DNA from: Pseudomonadota bacterium
Lineage (GTDB): Bacteria > Desulfobacterota > Desulfovibrionia > Desulfovibrionales > Desulfovibrionaceae
Assembly (NCBI GenBank): GCA_023460395.1
Contig: JAEWQB010000028.1
Span: 1 to 64,000, forward strand
Direction of reading: 5' to 3'
DNA: 64,000 bases
The notes under the pieces are model-generated. The model was not told the DNA's origin, searched no databases, and saw only the letters and a program-made list of their open reading frames with translations. Below are positions 27,961 through 36,519 of the stretch, piece after piece. Within the stretch, counting starts at the first letter, position 1; every line of letters begins with the position of its first letter. The position numbers and the translations under genes are program-made.

Positions 27961-29784
27961 TTAGACCATTTCTCCGGGGTGCAGGTGATCGTCCAGTTCG
28001 CTTTTGCGCTTGAGCAACTGTTCCAGTTGCAGGTCCGCTCCCAGCACACCCGTGATATTATCGTTTTCGTCGGTCACAGCCGTGGACACGGTGAGAATGA
28101 GCTTGCCTGTAAAGAACGAGGAATACATATCCGTGATATGCAGTTTGCCGGTCTTCATGGGTTCCTTGAACCACACACGGTTGGAGAAATCATATCCGGG
28201 TGCCAACGAGGCGTATTTGTCCTTGTGGCTTTCGTCTGTAATCTCCGCCGCGATAAGCCGCCCTTCGTCATCCGTGAGGTAGAGATACTGAATAAAGGGA
28301 TACGCTTCCGCAAATTCCTTGAGGCAAAACTGATTTTCCTTGCCCAACCGGATTTCGCAATCCTCAGCCAGTCGTGCGATAAGGTGCGCTGCCAAATCGT
28401 TTGCCACGGCCTTCAGATGGTCGAAGTCCGAAGCGAACAGTTCCGGCATGTACCGCTTAACCAACTTGATCATTTCCTTATTGGAAAGTGACGTGTTGCG
28501 CCCCTGCTCATAGGCCGCCATGATGCGTTCATATATTTTGCCCACGGCGGGATGCTTTTTGGAAACTTGTTTTTCTTCCGGCACCCTCAGGTACTGATTT
28601 ATCCAGTAGGCCACGCCCGCACGCCCGGACTTATCCGTGATGATGATGGGCACTGAGCGGTTAAGAATCTTCTTTGTGTCGAAGATGTTGTAAATTTCCT
28701 CATTCTTAGCCAGACCATCCACGTGGATGCCCGCGCTGGTGGCGTTGAAGTCCTTGCCCACAAACGGATAGTTATCCGGTATGTTGTACGCCAGCTCAGA
28801 TTCAAAATATTCCGCTATGGAAGAGATAACCCGTGTATCAGCGGCGTCATCCTCGCCAGTGAGGGAAATGTACTCGATAATCAGCGCTTCCACCGGAGTA
28901 TTGCCGGTACGCTCACCGAAGCCCAGCAAGGTTCCGTTTACACCGCTGCACCCATACAGCCACGCGGTGACACCATTAACCAGTGTTTTGTGAAAATCGT
29001 TATGCCCGTGCCATTCCAACCAGTTGCTGGGCACTCCGGCCTCGTCGGTAAACGCGCGGACAACACGCGGCACCGAACGCGGCAAGGTCGCTCCGGGGTA
29101 TGGCACGCCGTAGCCCATTGTGTCGCACAGACGGATCTTGATAGGCAGGCCGCTTTCTTTGGAAAGCTCCATGAGCCGCTGGGCAAAGGGCAGACAAAAA
29201 CCGTGGATATCCGCGCGGGTCACGTCCTCAAAATGGCAGCGGGGTGAAATGCCCCACTCCAGCGCCTGCTCAATGACGTCCAGATAATTACGCAGCGCCT
29301 GTTCGCGGTTCAGCCCCAGCTTGAGGTAGAGGTGATAGTCCGACACCGACGTGAGCATGCCCACTTCACGAAATTCCATATCACGCGCGATTTTTAGATC
29401 GTTTTTATTAGCGCGAATCCAGCCAGTTATTTCAGGATATTTGTAGCCTTTGGCCCGGCAGGCATCAATGGCTTTGCGGTCTTTGTCGGAATACATGAAA
29501 AATTCCGATGCACGGATAAGCCCGCTCATTCCCCCCAACTGATGCATGAGTTCAAAAATAGTCTCAATCTGCTTCACCGTGTAGGGCGGACGCGCCTGCT
29601 GCCCGTCACGGAACGTCGTATCCGTGATAAACATAGGGTTGGCGGGGCGGGGCATGAGAAAAATATCGTCAAACGCGATACGGCTGACCTGTGTGTACGG
29701 GAACAGGTCACGGTACAATTCGGGTTTTTCCGGGTTGTCCAGAATCAGACGGGAAGCGGCCCGGTTCAGATGCAGAAGACTCAT
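27961..29784 (-). CDS. HMGL-type (Re)-citrate synthase-like enzyme with C-terminal Cache/PAS-like domain
   Basis: 607 residues. Residues ~50-330 form a DRE-TIM metallolyase barrel like isopropylmalate and homocitrate synthases: TDTTFRDGQQ near residue 54, the metal-binding HGHND and GNTPVEALI. From memory, the gene at this place near dsrAB in Desulfovibrio vulgaris was linked to Re-citrate synthase, the oxygen-sensitive citrate-forming enzyme of some anaerobes. That would condense acetyl-CoA and oxaloacetate. Unusually, residues ~480-600 look like a Cache- or PAS-type ligand-binding domain (SNRVWFKEPMKTGKLHITDM, VSTAVTDENDNITGVLGADL), which could confer allosteric control. Citrate synthase activity is likely but not proved; homocitrate or isopropylmalate chemistry is the alternative. 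The start overlaps the stop of the upstream gene by 4 bases. Confidence 0.72.
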   Translation of the reverse strand: MSLLHLNRAASRLILDNPEKPELYRDLFPYTQVSRIAFDDIFLMPRPANPMFITDTTFRDGQQARPPYTVKQIETIFELMHQLGGMSGLIRASEFFMYSDKDRKAIDACRAKGYKYPEITGWIRANKNDLKIARDMEFREVGMLTSVSDYHLYLKLGLNREQALRNYLDVIEQALEWGISPRCHFEDVTRADIHGFCLPFAQRLMELSKESGLPIKIRLCDTMGYGVPYPGATLPRSVPRVVRAFTDEAGVPSNWLEWHGHNDFHKTLVNGVTAWLYGCSGVNGTLLGFGERTGNTPVEALIIEYISLTGEDDAADTRVISSIAEYFESELAYNIPDNYPFVGKDFNATSAGIHVDGLAKNEEIYNIFDTKKILNRSVPIIITDKSGRAGVAYWINQYLRVPEEKQVSKKHPAVGKIYERIMAAYEQGRNTSLSNKEMIKLVKRYMPELFASDFDHLKAVANDLAAHLIARLAEDCEIRLGKENQFCLKEFAEAYPFIQYLYLTDDEGRLIAAEITDESHKDKYASLAPGYDFSNRVWFKEPMKTGKLHITDMYSSFFTGKLILTVSTAVTDENDNITGVLGADLQLEQLLKRKSELDDHLHPGEMV

Positions 29785-30569
29785 GGGTTCATTCCCCTCC
29801 TTGGAGATGTATTCCGAAGCTGTGACTCCGCAAGCGCAAGCACATTTTTGGCACGTGAGCAGACGGGGTTAAGGCGCACGCCTTCCAGAGCGGCCTTACA
29901 GGCTTCTTCTGGACGACCACACTCAATTAATCCCTCCGCAGCCTGAATATACATACGCTCCGGCACGTCTTGGTAGATGCTTGCGATCAACGCATCATAT
30001 GTTTCCTTGAACACGTCACGCACCAATTGGTTCTGGTCAAAAAGGAATCTTGCCAGCAGCCGGTTTTCACCGTGATGCGCGTAATACAGACAAAAAAGCT
30101 TTCGGCTTTTCTCCAGCATGAAAACAATGCGCCGCACTTCGCGTTCAATACTTTCCCGCGTCTGTGCCAGAACGCCAAACAGAGAATCCCCCAACTCCCG
30201 CACTTCCGCATATTGTTCCTGACGCTGCAACGCGCGGAACATGGGGGCGTAGTGCTGCTGCTGATAGGCGTCTTCCTTCAGTTTCAGGCATTCGTGGAAC
30301 ACATAGCCCATACACCAGTCCAGCATACGGGCCGAAACATGGTCGTCAGGATCGGTACGGAAAAGGTGGTGCGCTGTATCTTTAAGCCGCCACAACTGTC
30401 CCTTGTTCATCATGGTGCCCAGCAGGTTCACCATGGCGGCAAAGGAAACGGCTCCAGTGTCCTCGAACCGGTCAACTTCCTGTTCCAGCACGTGGGCCAC
30501 CATGCAGAAGTCCCGCATGACATCCCGTGCGAATTCGTTTTTGTTGGCTTCAATCCAGCGTCTGGACAT
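29781..30569 (-). CDS. Conserved hypothetical helical protein
   Basis: 262 residues from the ATG at 30569; the frame extends further upstream, but with unlike composition. It is soluble and mostly helical, rich in Arg/Glu/Leu, with scattered Cys and His. The C-terminal part (AAEGLIECGRPEEACKAALEGVRLNP) looks like a TPR-type helical pair. I do not recognise the family. It ends in ATGA overlapping the start of the citrate-synthase-like gene, so the two are translationally coupled and probably work together. Confidence 0.6.
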   Translation of the reverse strand: MSRRWIEANKNEFARDVMRDFCMVAHVLEQEVDRFEDTGAVSFAAMVNLLGTMMNKGQLWRLKDTAHHLFRTDPDDHVSARMLDWCMGYVFHECLKLKEDAYQQQHYAPMFRALQRQEQYAEVRELGDSLFGVLAQTRESIEREVRRIVFMLEKSRKLFCLYYAHHGENRLLARFLFDQNQLVRDVFKETYDALIASIYQDVPERMYIQAAEGLIECGRPEEACKAALEGVRLNPVCSRAKNVLALAESQLRNTSPRRGMNP

Positions 30570-30675
30570 GGTGGCGGTACTCCGTCGGGTAAGAGAGAGG
30601 GTTATACATGAAATTACGAAAATCGCAAAACCCGCAAACTTACGCGCAACACATTGTTTTATAACAAAAAATAAA

Positions 30676-31353
30676 CTACAGCAGACACACGCTCTCGCCA
30701 CAGCATGTTTTAAGAAATCCTGTATAAGCGTGCAGAATGCGTGCTTCCGCATCGCGCCGCTCTGCTGAAAGCGCAAGGGATGGATGCGCGGCTGCCAGCG
30801 CGAGGGCGTCACTCCATGCGGGAATGGCCCGCATTCCCTCGCCCTGCACGGTGCCGGACTCCGTGGCGACCAGCAACGCGTCCCGCGTGTCGGTAACGAC
30901 GACAAGTGGTGCCGGTCCTCCCGGCAAAAGCCGCGCGGCAGCCAGACTTTCACGCAGATAGGTGTTCACCTGACCCGCGCAAAACAGCACAGCAAGCAAT
31001 GGTCGCCCGTCCGGCCCCATCGCCACAAAATCGACCACGCGGCAAGCCTCCCCGATTCGCGCATCCTCTGACGCCGCCCCGGCGGAAGGGACCGCAGAGG
31101 GCTGGCTTGCCCCCGTCGGAACGCTGCCTCTCCGGGATTCCGGCACGGCAACACCCCCTCGAAGCTTCCCGGAAGCCGCGTCTGGCAAAGCAAACCGCAC
31201 CTCCACTCTGGGGCACAGGGCCGTGGCGGGATAGCCGCGTTCTTCCACCAACAGACGGGCCAGCGCCTGACGCAAATCCTCATAGGTTGTCGCGTCCACC
31301 TGCTCGCCCGTGAGATAATCGCGGATGCTCTGTCCCAAGCTCACTTCGTGCAT
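30676..31353 (-). CDS. HsdR N-terminal-like (PD-(D/E)XK fold) protein, probably catalytically dead
   Basis: 225 residues, starting MHEVSLGQSIRDYLTGEQVD. The layout (an N-terminal helical part with a YEDLRQALARLLVEERGYPA stretch, then VVDFVAMGPDGRPLLAVLF) matches the type I restriction HsdR_N_2 family, where a D and an E-x-K form the nuclease site. Here the Asp is present but the E-x-K position reads L-x-C (VLFCA), so cleavage is unlikely. No methylase or specificity gene is nearby, so this is not a restriction system. A ~40-residue low-complexity insert sits at ~60-100. Function unknown; it may bind nucleic acid. Confidence 0.55.
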   Translation of the reverse strand: MHEVSLGQSIRDYLTGEQVDATTYEDLRQALARLLVEERGYPATALCPRVEVRFALPDAASGKLRGGVAVPESRRGSVPTGASQPSAVPSAGAASEDARIGEACRVVDFVAMGPDGRPLLAVLFCAGQVNTYLRESLAAARLLPGGPAPLVVVTDTRDALLVATESGTVQGEGMRAIPAWSDALALAAAHPSLALSAERRDAEARILHAYTGFLKTCCGESVCLL

Positions 31354-31454
31354 AGCGTTTCTCCCGGCTGTTTTCCCGCCCTCTCACACGTGCAAAACCG
31401 CGCGTCCGTCTCCATTTTCATATGACCGCGAACCCCGGCTGTCCACCGATTCAT

Positions 31455-31488
31455 AAAAAACGCCCCGCCCGGATTACCGGACGGGGCG
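31455..31488 (-). terminator. Intrinsic terminator of the 86-residue protein gene
   Basis: A 12-bp GC stem with one mismatch (31461-31472 with 31477-31488, ATTA loop) is followed by six T residues on the minus strand. It lies 50 bases past the stop of the small gene. Confidence 0.85.
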
Positions 31489-31537
31489 CCTTATGTGCAT
31501 AGCGCGGCAGCCGTAGTGAAAAGTGTGAACGCGGCGG

Positions 31538-31798
31538 CTATTGCCCCTCGCGTAACAGCACCTTGGCCACGGCAATATCATACAGCAGCATGGGGTCGGC
31601 TTCCCGGCCCATCTGGCGGTACAGTTCCGCAGCCTGCTGAATGGCGGAGTAGGGCACCCAGCCATGCCGGTCCCACACATCGGGGCGGTCATCGCGCCAG
31701 ATGCGAAAATGCACCTCGTTATCCTCTATGGCGACATAGACCCGTGTCTGCCTATCTGCCGGATCGGGGTAGTAGAACAGTCCGCGTTCATCTTTCAT
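31538..31798 (-). CDS. Small conserved hypothetical protein
   Basis: 86 residues, acidic and soluble, with a strong ribosome site (GGGAGG, 6 bases before ATG). The first half looks like a small beta-sheet (YYPDPADRQTRVYVAIEDNEVHFRIW) and the second half is a helix (YSAIQQAAELYRQMGREADPMLLYDIAVAKVLLREG). I do not recognise a family. It is transcribed alone, divergently from dsrA, with its own terminator. Confidence 0.65.
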   Translation of the reverse strand: MKDERGLFYYPDPADRQTRVYVAIEDNEVHFRIWRDDRPDVWDRHGWVPYSAIQQAAELYRQMGREADPMLLYDIAVAKVLLREGQ

Positions 31799-32035
31799 GA
31801 CCAGCCTCCCTCTGTGTTCCCTATCATCTCTGCGCCAAGGATGTGGCCTCTTTTACGGCTCCGGTCAAGACGCAAATCCCCTTCTTCACGCTGAAAACCA
31901 CAGCTTGCAGGTGCCAACACAGGGCAGCATCGGGCGTATGGCGCGCAGAATGGCGGCCTGCCCGGTTTAAGAAAAAATCCGCTGATAACGCGGGTTTCCT
32001 CATGCTAGTCAGGCTATGGAAAATGGGGTTCGGGC

Positions 32036-32064
32036 TTGACAAAAGACTATCCGCCGTGTACTCA
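32036..32064 (+). promoter_or_regulatory. Candidate promoter of dsrAB
   Basis: A perfect TTGACA (32036-32041) is followed after 17 bases by TACTCA, a poor -10 box. The predicted transcript would have a leader of about 160 bases before dsrA. The surrounding 31799-32227 gap holds no other gene I can support. The -10 mismatch makes this tentative. Confidence 0.35.
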
Positions 32065-32227
32065 ACGGATACTTTGTCCAAAAAATCACGTGCCTTGCGT
32101 GCTGTGTTTTAGACCGGACACCGCACAGGCAGCCGCACGACCACGTAAACCTCACAGACTCGCCAGTGAGTAGCGTGGGTGTTGTCTGGTTTTGAACCCA
32201 AACCATACCATTTGTGGAGGTAAGGCA

Positions 32228-33541
32228 ATGGCGAAACATGCGACTCCCAAGTTGGACCAGCTTGAATCCGGGCCATGGCCCAGCTTCGTGTCCGACATTA
32301 AGCAGGAAGCTGCGGTTCGTGCCAAGAACCCCAAGGGACTGGACTACCAGATCCCCGCAGACTGCCCCGAAGATCTTCTGGGTGTGCTCGAACTGTCCTA
32401 CAACGACGGTGAAACGCACTGGAAGCACGGCGGTATCGTAGGCGTGTTCGGTTACGGCGGCGGCGTTATCGGCCGTTACTGTGACCAGCCCGAAAAGTTC
32501 CCCGGCGTAGCTCACTTTCACACCGTTCGTGTGAACCAGCCCGCAGGCAAATACTACACCTCTGATTACCTGCGCCAGATCTGCGACATCTGGGATCTGC
32601 GCGGCTCCGGTCTTACCAACATGCACGGTTCCACCGGTGACATCGTGCTGCTGGGTACCACCACGCCCCAGTTGGAAGAAATCTTCTGGGAAATTACCCA
32701 CGACCTCAACACCGACCTCGGCGGTTCCGGCTCCAACCTGCGTACCCCCGCAGACTGCTTGGGCCAAACCCGCTGTGAATACGCTTGTTACGACACCTCC
32801 GCCGTGTCGTACGCGCTGACCAACGAATACCAGGACGAACTGCACCGTCCGGCATTCCCCTACAAGTTCAAGTTCAAGTTCGACGGTTGCCCCAACGGCT
32901 GCGTGTCCGCTATCGCCCGTTCCGACTTCTCCGTGATCGGTACGTGGAAAGACGACATCAAAGTCGATCAGGCCGCTGTGAAAGCCTATGTGGCGGGCGA
33001 ATTTAAGCCCAACGCTGGCGCACACTCCGGTCGCGACTGGGGTAAGTTCGACCTCGTGGCTGAAGTGGTGGACCGCTGCCCCACGCAGGCCATGGCATGG
33101 GACGGCTCCAAGCTCTCCATCGACCGCAAAGAATGTGTGCGTTGCATGCACTGCATCAACACCATGCCCCGCGCCCTGCACATTGGCGACGAACGCGGCG
33201 CCTCCATCCTCTGCGGTGCAAAGGCTCCTATTCTCGACGGTGCACAGATGTCTTCCCTCGTGGTCCCCTTCATTGAAGTTCAGGACCCCTATGATGAAGT
33301 GAAAGAAGTCATCGAAAACATCTGGGACTGGTGGATGGAAGAAGGCAAGAACCGCGAGCGCCTTGGTGAAACCATGAAGCGCCTGTCCTTGCAGAAGCTT
33401 CTGGAAGTCACCGGCCAGCAGGCCGACCCCCGCCATGTTATGGAACCCCGCCACAACCCCTACATCTTCTTCAAAGAAGAAGAAGTACCCGGAGGCTGGG
33501 ACCGCGACATCACCGAATACCGCAAGCGCCACCTGCGCTAG
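32228..33541 (+). CDS. dsrA: Dissimilatory sulfite reductase alpha subunit
   Basis: 437 residues, nearly the same by memory as DsrA of Desulfovibrio vulgaris from the first residues (MAKHATPKLDQLESGPWPSF) to the last (EVPGGWDRDITEYRKRHLR). With DsrB it reduces sulfite with six electrons at siroheme-[4Fe-4S] centres in the cytoplasm. Cysteines of the siroheme cluster region (SRCEYACY-type and CPNGCVSA) and the ferredoxin-type insert (DRKECVRCMHCINTMP) are present. The ATG at 32228 follows a GGAGGTAA ribosome site; the frame opens 12 codons earlier without one. Confidence 0.98.
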   Translation: MAKHATPKLDQLESGPWPSFVSDIKQEAAVRAKNPKGLDYQIPADCPEDLLGVLELSYNDGETHWKHGGIVGVFGYGGGVIGRYCDQPEKFPGVAHFHTVRVNQPAGKYYTSDYLRQICDIWDLRGSGLTNMHGSTGDIVLLGTTTPQLEEIFWEITHDLNTDLGGSGSNLRTPADCLGQTRCEYACYDTSAVSYALTNEYQDELHRPAFPYKFKFKFDGCPNGCVSAIARSDFSVIGTWKDDIKVDQAAVKAYVAGEFKPNAGAHSGRDWGKFDLVAEVVDRCPTQAMAWDGSKLSIDRKECVRCMHCINTMPRALHIGDERGASILCGAKAPILDGAQMSSLVVPFIEVQDPYDEVKEVIENIWDWWMEEGKNRERLGETMKRLSLQKLLEVTGQQADPRHVMEPRHNPYIFFKEEEVPGGWDRDITEYRKRHLR

Positions 33542-33562
33542 TCGAAAGAGGAGAACTGAACA

Positions 33563-34708
33563 ATGGCATTCATCTCTTCAGGATACAATCCCGCGAAGCC
33601 CATGGAAGGCCGTATCACTGATATCGGCCCCCGGGACTACAACGATTTCCTGCCGCCCGTTATTGCCAAGAACAAAGGCAAGTGGGCGTACCACGAAATT
33701 CTGGAACCCGGCGTGCTGGTGCACGTTGGTGAATCCGGCGACAAGGTGTTCACCGTTCGTGTGGGTGCCGCTCGCCTGATGTCCATCACGCACATCCGCG
33801 AAATCTGCGATATCGCTGACAAGTATTGCGGCGGTCATCTGCGCTTCACCACGCGTAACAACGTGGAATTCATGGTAGACAACGAATCTTCGTTGGCTGC
33901 TCTGAAAGAAGACCTCGCTTCCCGCAAGTTTGATGGCGGTTCCTACAAGTTCCCCATCGGCGGTACCGGCGCAGGTATCTCCAACATCGTCCACACGCAG
34001 GGTTGGGTGCACTGCCACACTCCCGCAACCGACGCCTCCGGCCCGGTTAAGGCGATCATGGACGCCGTGTTTGAAGACTTCCAGAGCATGCGTATGCCTG
34101 CTCCCGTGCGTATCGCACTGGCATGTTGTCTGAACATGTGCGGTGCTGTGCACTGCTCCGACATCGGCGTGGTGGGCATCCACCGCAAGCCCCCGATGAT
34201 CGACCATGAATGGACCGACCAGTTGTGCGAAATTCCGCTGGCTGTTGCTGCTTGCCCCACCGCCGCCGTTCGTCCCTCCAAGATCGAAATCGGCGACAAG
34301 AAGGTGAACTCCATCGCCATCAAGAACGAACGCTGCATGTACTGCGGTAACTGCTACACCATGTGCCCCGCACTCCCCATCTCCGACGGAGAAGGCGACG
34401 GCGTGGTTATCATGGTCGGTGGCAAGGTTTCCAACCGTATCAGCCAGCCCATGTTCTCGAAGGTTGTTGTGGCATACATCCCCAACGAACCGCCGCGCTG
34501 GCCCAGCCTCACCGACAAGATCAAGCACATCATTGAAGTGTACGCTGCCAACGCACGCAAGTACGAACGTCTGGGCGAATGGGCGAACCGCATTGGTTGG
34601 GAAAAGTTCTTCGAACTGACCGGCCTTGAGTTCACCCACCACCTCATCGACGACTTCCGCGATCCCGCCTACTACACCTGGCGTCAGTCGACCCAGTTCA
34701 AGTTCTAG
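33563..34708 (+). CDS. dsrB: Dissimilatory sulfite reductase beta subunit
   Basis: 381 residues, beginning MAFISSGYNPAKPMEG, 21 bases after dsrA with a GAGGAG ribosome site. It binds the catalytic siroheme and clusters: CCLNMCGAVHCSDIG for the siroheme-cluster region and ERCMYCGNCYTMC for the ferredoxin domain. It forms the alpha2beta2 core of DsrAB and, with DsrC, makes the DsrC trisulfide. Full length, no oddities. Confidence 0.98.
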   Translation: MAFISSGYNPAKPMEGRITDIGPRDYNDFLPPVIAKNKGKWAYHEILEPGVLVHVGESGDKVFTVRVGAARLMSITHIREICDIADKYCGGHLRFTTRNNVEFMVDNESSLAALKEDLASRKFDGGSYKFPIGGTGAGISNIVHTQGWVHCHTPATDASGPVKAIMDAVFEDFQSMRMPAPVRIALACCLNMCGAVHCSDIGVVGIHRKPPMIDHEWTDQLCEIPLAVAACPTAAVRPSKIEIGDKKVNSIAIKNERCMYCGNCYTMCPALPISDGEGDGVVIMVGGKVSNRISQPMFSKVVVAYIPNEPPRWPSLTDKIKHIIEVYAANARKYERLGEWANRIGWEKFFELTGLEFTHHLIDDFRDPAYYTWRQSTQFKF

Positions 34709-34729
34709 GCTGATCAAAGCACTTAATGT

Positions 34730-34752
34730 CGGGCGGGGATATTCCCCGCCCG
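34730..34752 (+). terminator. Hairpin between dsrB and dsrD
   Basis: A perfect 10-bp GC stem (34730-34739 with 34743-34752) with a 3-base loop and no T-run. It probably acts as an RNA-stability or processing element that separates dsrAB and dsrD levels rather than a full terminator. Confidence 0.6.
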
Positions 34753-34775
34753 CCTAACCGTTAAAGGGGCTTCCT

Positions 34776-35012
34776 ATGGAAGACAAAGCAAAAGTTATCG
34801 TCGAGTTTCTTGAGTCCAAGGCCGGAAGCAAGTCCAAGTTCTACTTCAACGACTTCCTTCCCCTTTTCCCGGACATGAAAGCTCGTGAAGTCAAGAAAAT
34901 CCTCTCCGAACTCGTGAAGCAGGAAGTGATGGAATACTGGTCCTCCGGGTCCACCACCATGTACGGCCTGAAAGGCGCCGGCAAGCAGGCTTCCGCTGAA
35001 CACGAAGGGTAG
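34776..35012 (+). CDS. dsrD: DsrD, activator of dissimilatory sulfite reductase
   Basis: 78 residues with the winged-helix core typical of DsrD (AKVIVEFLESKAGSKSKFYFNDF... VKKILSELVKQEVMEYWSSGSTTMYGLKG). DsrD has been reported to stimulate DsrAB allosterically rather than bind DNA. It lies 67 bases after dsrB behind a hairpin, and a terminator follows. Confidence 0.97.
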   Translation: MEDKAKVIVEFLESKAGSKSKFYFNDFLPLFPDMKAREVKKILSELVKQEVMEYWSSGSTTMYGLKGAGKQASAEHEG

Positions 35013-35038
35013 TCTTCTCCCTATTCGTATAGTAGAAA

Positions 35039-35074
35039 AGCGTATGGGCCTCCGTCCATACGCTCTTTCTCTTT
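35039..35074 (+). terminator. Intrinsic terminator of dsrABD
   Basis: A 9-bp stem (35039-35047 with 35056-35064, 8-base loop) is followed by CTTTCTCTTTC. It lies 26 bases past the dsrD stop. Confidence 0.8.
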
Positions 35075-35111
35075 CTGATGACCTTTTTCCCCATGCGGCC
35101 CCAACACCATT

Positions 35112-36518
35112 ATGCAGTGCCCACGCCTTATTATCGCCGGTCTGAACGGTGGCACCGGAAAAACGATCACCAGCCTTGGCCTGACCAGAGCATGGGTCCG
35201 CAGCGGCCTTTCCATTTGCCCTTGTAAAAAGGGACCGGACTATATTGACGCCAAGTGGCTCGGCCTTGCCGCACGCCACCCCGCCACCAATCTCGACCCG
35301 TACCTGCTCACCCCACCAGTGCTGCGCGCGCTCTTCCGGGACGCCGTTGCGGGATGCGATGGTGCGCTTATTGAAGGCAACCGGGGATTATTCGACGGCA
35401 AAGACCTTTCCGGCTCCTGCTCCACGGCGGAGCTTGCACGCCTGCTGGATACTCCGGTTATTCTGACCATGGACTGCACCAAAATGACGCGTACCGCAGC
35501 TGCCATTGTGGCTGGTATGGCTAATTTTGAACCGGGGTTACGTCTTGCCGGAGTCATTCTCAACCGCACTGCCAATGATCGCCACCGCGATATTCTCCGC
35601 CGCAGCATAGAGCACCACACAGGCATTCCCGTGCTGGGAACCCTGCCAAAATTACGGGACAACCCTATCCCGGAACGGCATATGGGACTTGTCTCCGATC
35701 AGGAATACGCGCCGCAGGACGATCCGCTGGAAACCGTCGCCGACCTGATAAGCCAGCATTGTGATGTGAAAGGTCTGTGGGATATAGCCTGTGCCGCCCC
35801 TTCCGTCCCCGGTGTGGAAAATCTCCCCCCACTGTGGGAGACGCTGCCCATGGCAGAACCCACCGAGCCTCCTGTGCGGATCGGCTACGTGCGCGATGCC
35901 GCGCTCTGGTTCTATTATGAGCAGAATTTACAGGCCCTGCGCCACGCGGGAGCGGAGCTGATAGAGCTTTCCGTCCTCTCGTCGGACCCATGGCCCGTGG
36001 TGGACGCGCTCTATCTGGGTGGCGGTTTTCCTGAAACCATGGCGGCCCGAATCGCTGACAACCACCCCATTCTCCGGCACATCCGCACAGAAGCAGAGGC
36101 GGGCCTCCCCATCTACGCCGAATGCGGCGGGTTTATGATTCTGTCCCGCAGTCTTGTGTATGAAGGAACGGAATATCCCATGGCGGGCGTCTTCCCTGTC
36201 AGCACGCAGGTGTGCCCACGCCCGCAGGGGCTGGGATATGTGGAAGCCGTTGTGGAAACGGAGAACCCCTACCATCCTCTGGGCAGCACCATCCGCGGGC
36301 ATGAATTTCATTATTCCCGCTGCGTGGTTGATACGGGAAGCGCTCCGGTTTTTTGTCTGCGCATGGACCGGGGGTTCGGGATGGGAGCAGAAAAAGACGG
36401 GCTGACGCACCACAATGTTTTTGCCTCCTACACCCACCTTTTCGCCCTCGGTGAGCCTCATTGGGCCGTCAACGTGGTACAGGCCGCACGCCACCACAGA
36501 GCAAACCGCGCGGAATAG
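35112..36518 (+). CDS. cbiA: Cobyrinic acid a,c-diamide synthase
   Basis: 468 residues. The N-terminal ATPase half has GLNGGTGKT (Walker A, ~10-18) and the C-terminal half is a class I-type glutaminase with its Cys in YAECGGFMILS and a closing HHNVFASYTHLF. The enzyme amidates side chains a and c of (hydrogeno)cobyrinate during B12 synthesis, using glutamine and ATP. The dsrD-cbiA order is the one known from Desulfovibrio. A terminator separates it from dsrD, so it probably has its own promoter. Two further cobamide genes lie at 56351-57777. Confidence 0.93.
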   Translation: MQCPRLIIAGLNGGTGKTITSLGLTRAWVRSGLSICPCKKGPDYIDAKWLGLAARHPATNLDPYLLTPPVLRALFRDAVAGCDGALIEGNRGLFDGKDLSGSCSTAELARLLDTPVILTMDCTKMTRTAAAIVAGMANFEPGLRLAGVILNRTANDRHRDILRRSIEHHTGIPVLGTLPKLRDNPIPERHMGLVSDQEYAPQDDPLETVADLISQHCDVKGLWDIACAAPSVPGVENLPPLWETLPMAEPTEPPVRIGYVRDAALWFYYEQNLQALRHAGAELIELSVLSSDPWPVVDALYLGGGFPETMAARIADNHPILRHIRTEAEAGLPIYAECGGFMILSRSLVYEGTEYPMAGVFPVSTQVCPRPQGLGYVEAVVETENPYHPLGSTIRGHEFHYSRCVVDTGSAPVFCLRMDRGFGMGAEKDGLTHHNVFASYTHLFALGEPHWAVNVVQAARHHRANRAE

Positions 36519-36519
36519 C

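Noticed and set aside
27618..28049. 143-codon minus-strand frame downstream of the citrate-synthase-like gene
   Set aside because: It overlaps the 3' end of that gene in another frame and shows no protein-like pattern.
30676..31353. Possible restriction-modification or defence gene
   Set aside because: No methylase, specificity subunit or helicase nearby and the nuclease motif is incomplete.
31843..32112. 89-codon plus-strand frame upstream of dsrA
   Set aside because: No ribosome site, overlaps the candidate promoter, composition not protein-like.
32009..33532. 507-codon minus-strand frame across dsrA
   Set aside because: Antisense to dsrA, whose identity is certain; long antisense frames are common opposite strongly codon-biased genes.
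33578..34717. 379-codon minus-strand frame across dsrB
   Set aside because: Antisense shadow of dsrB with no family features.
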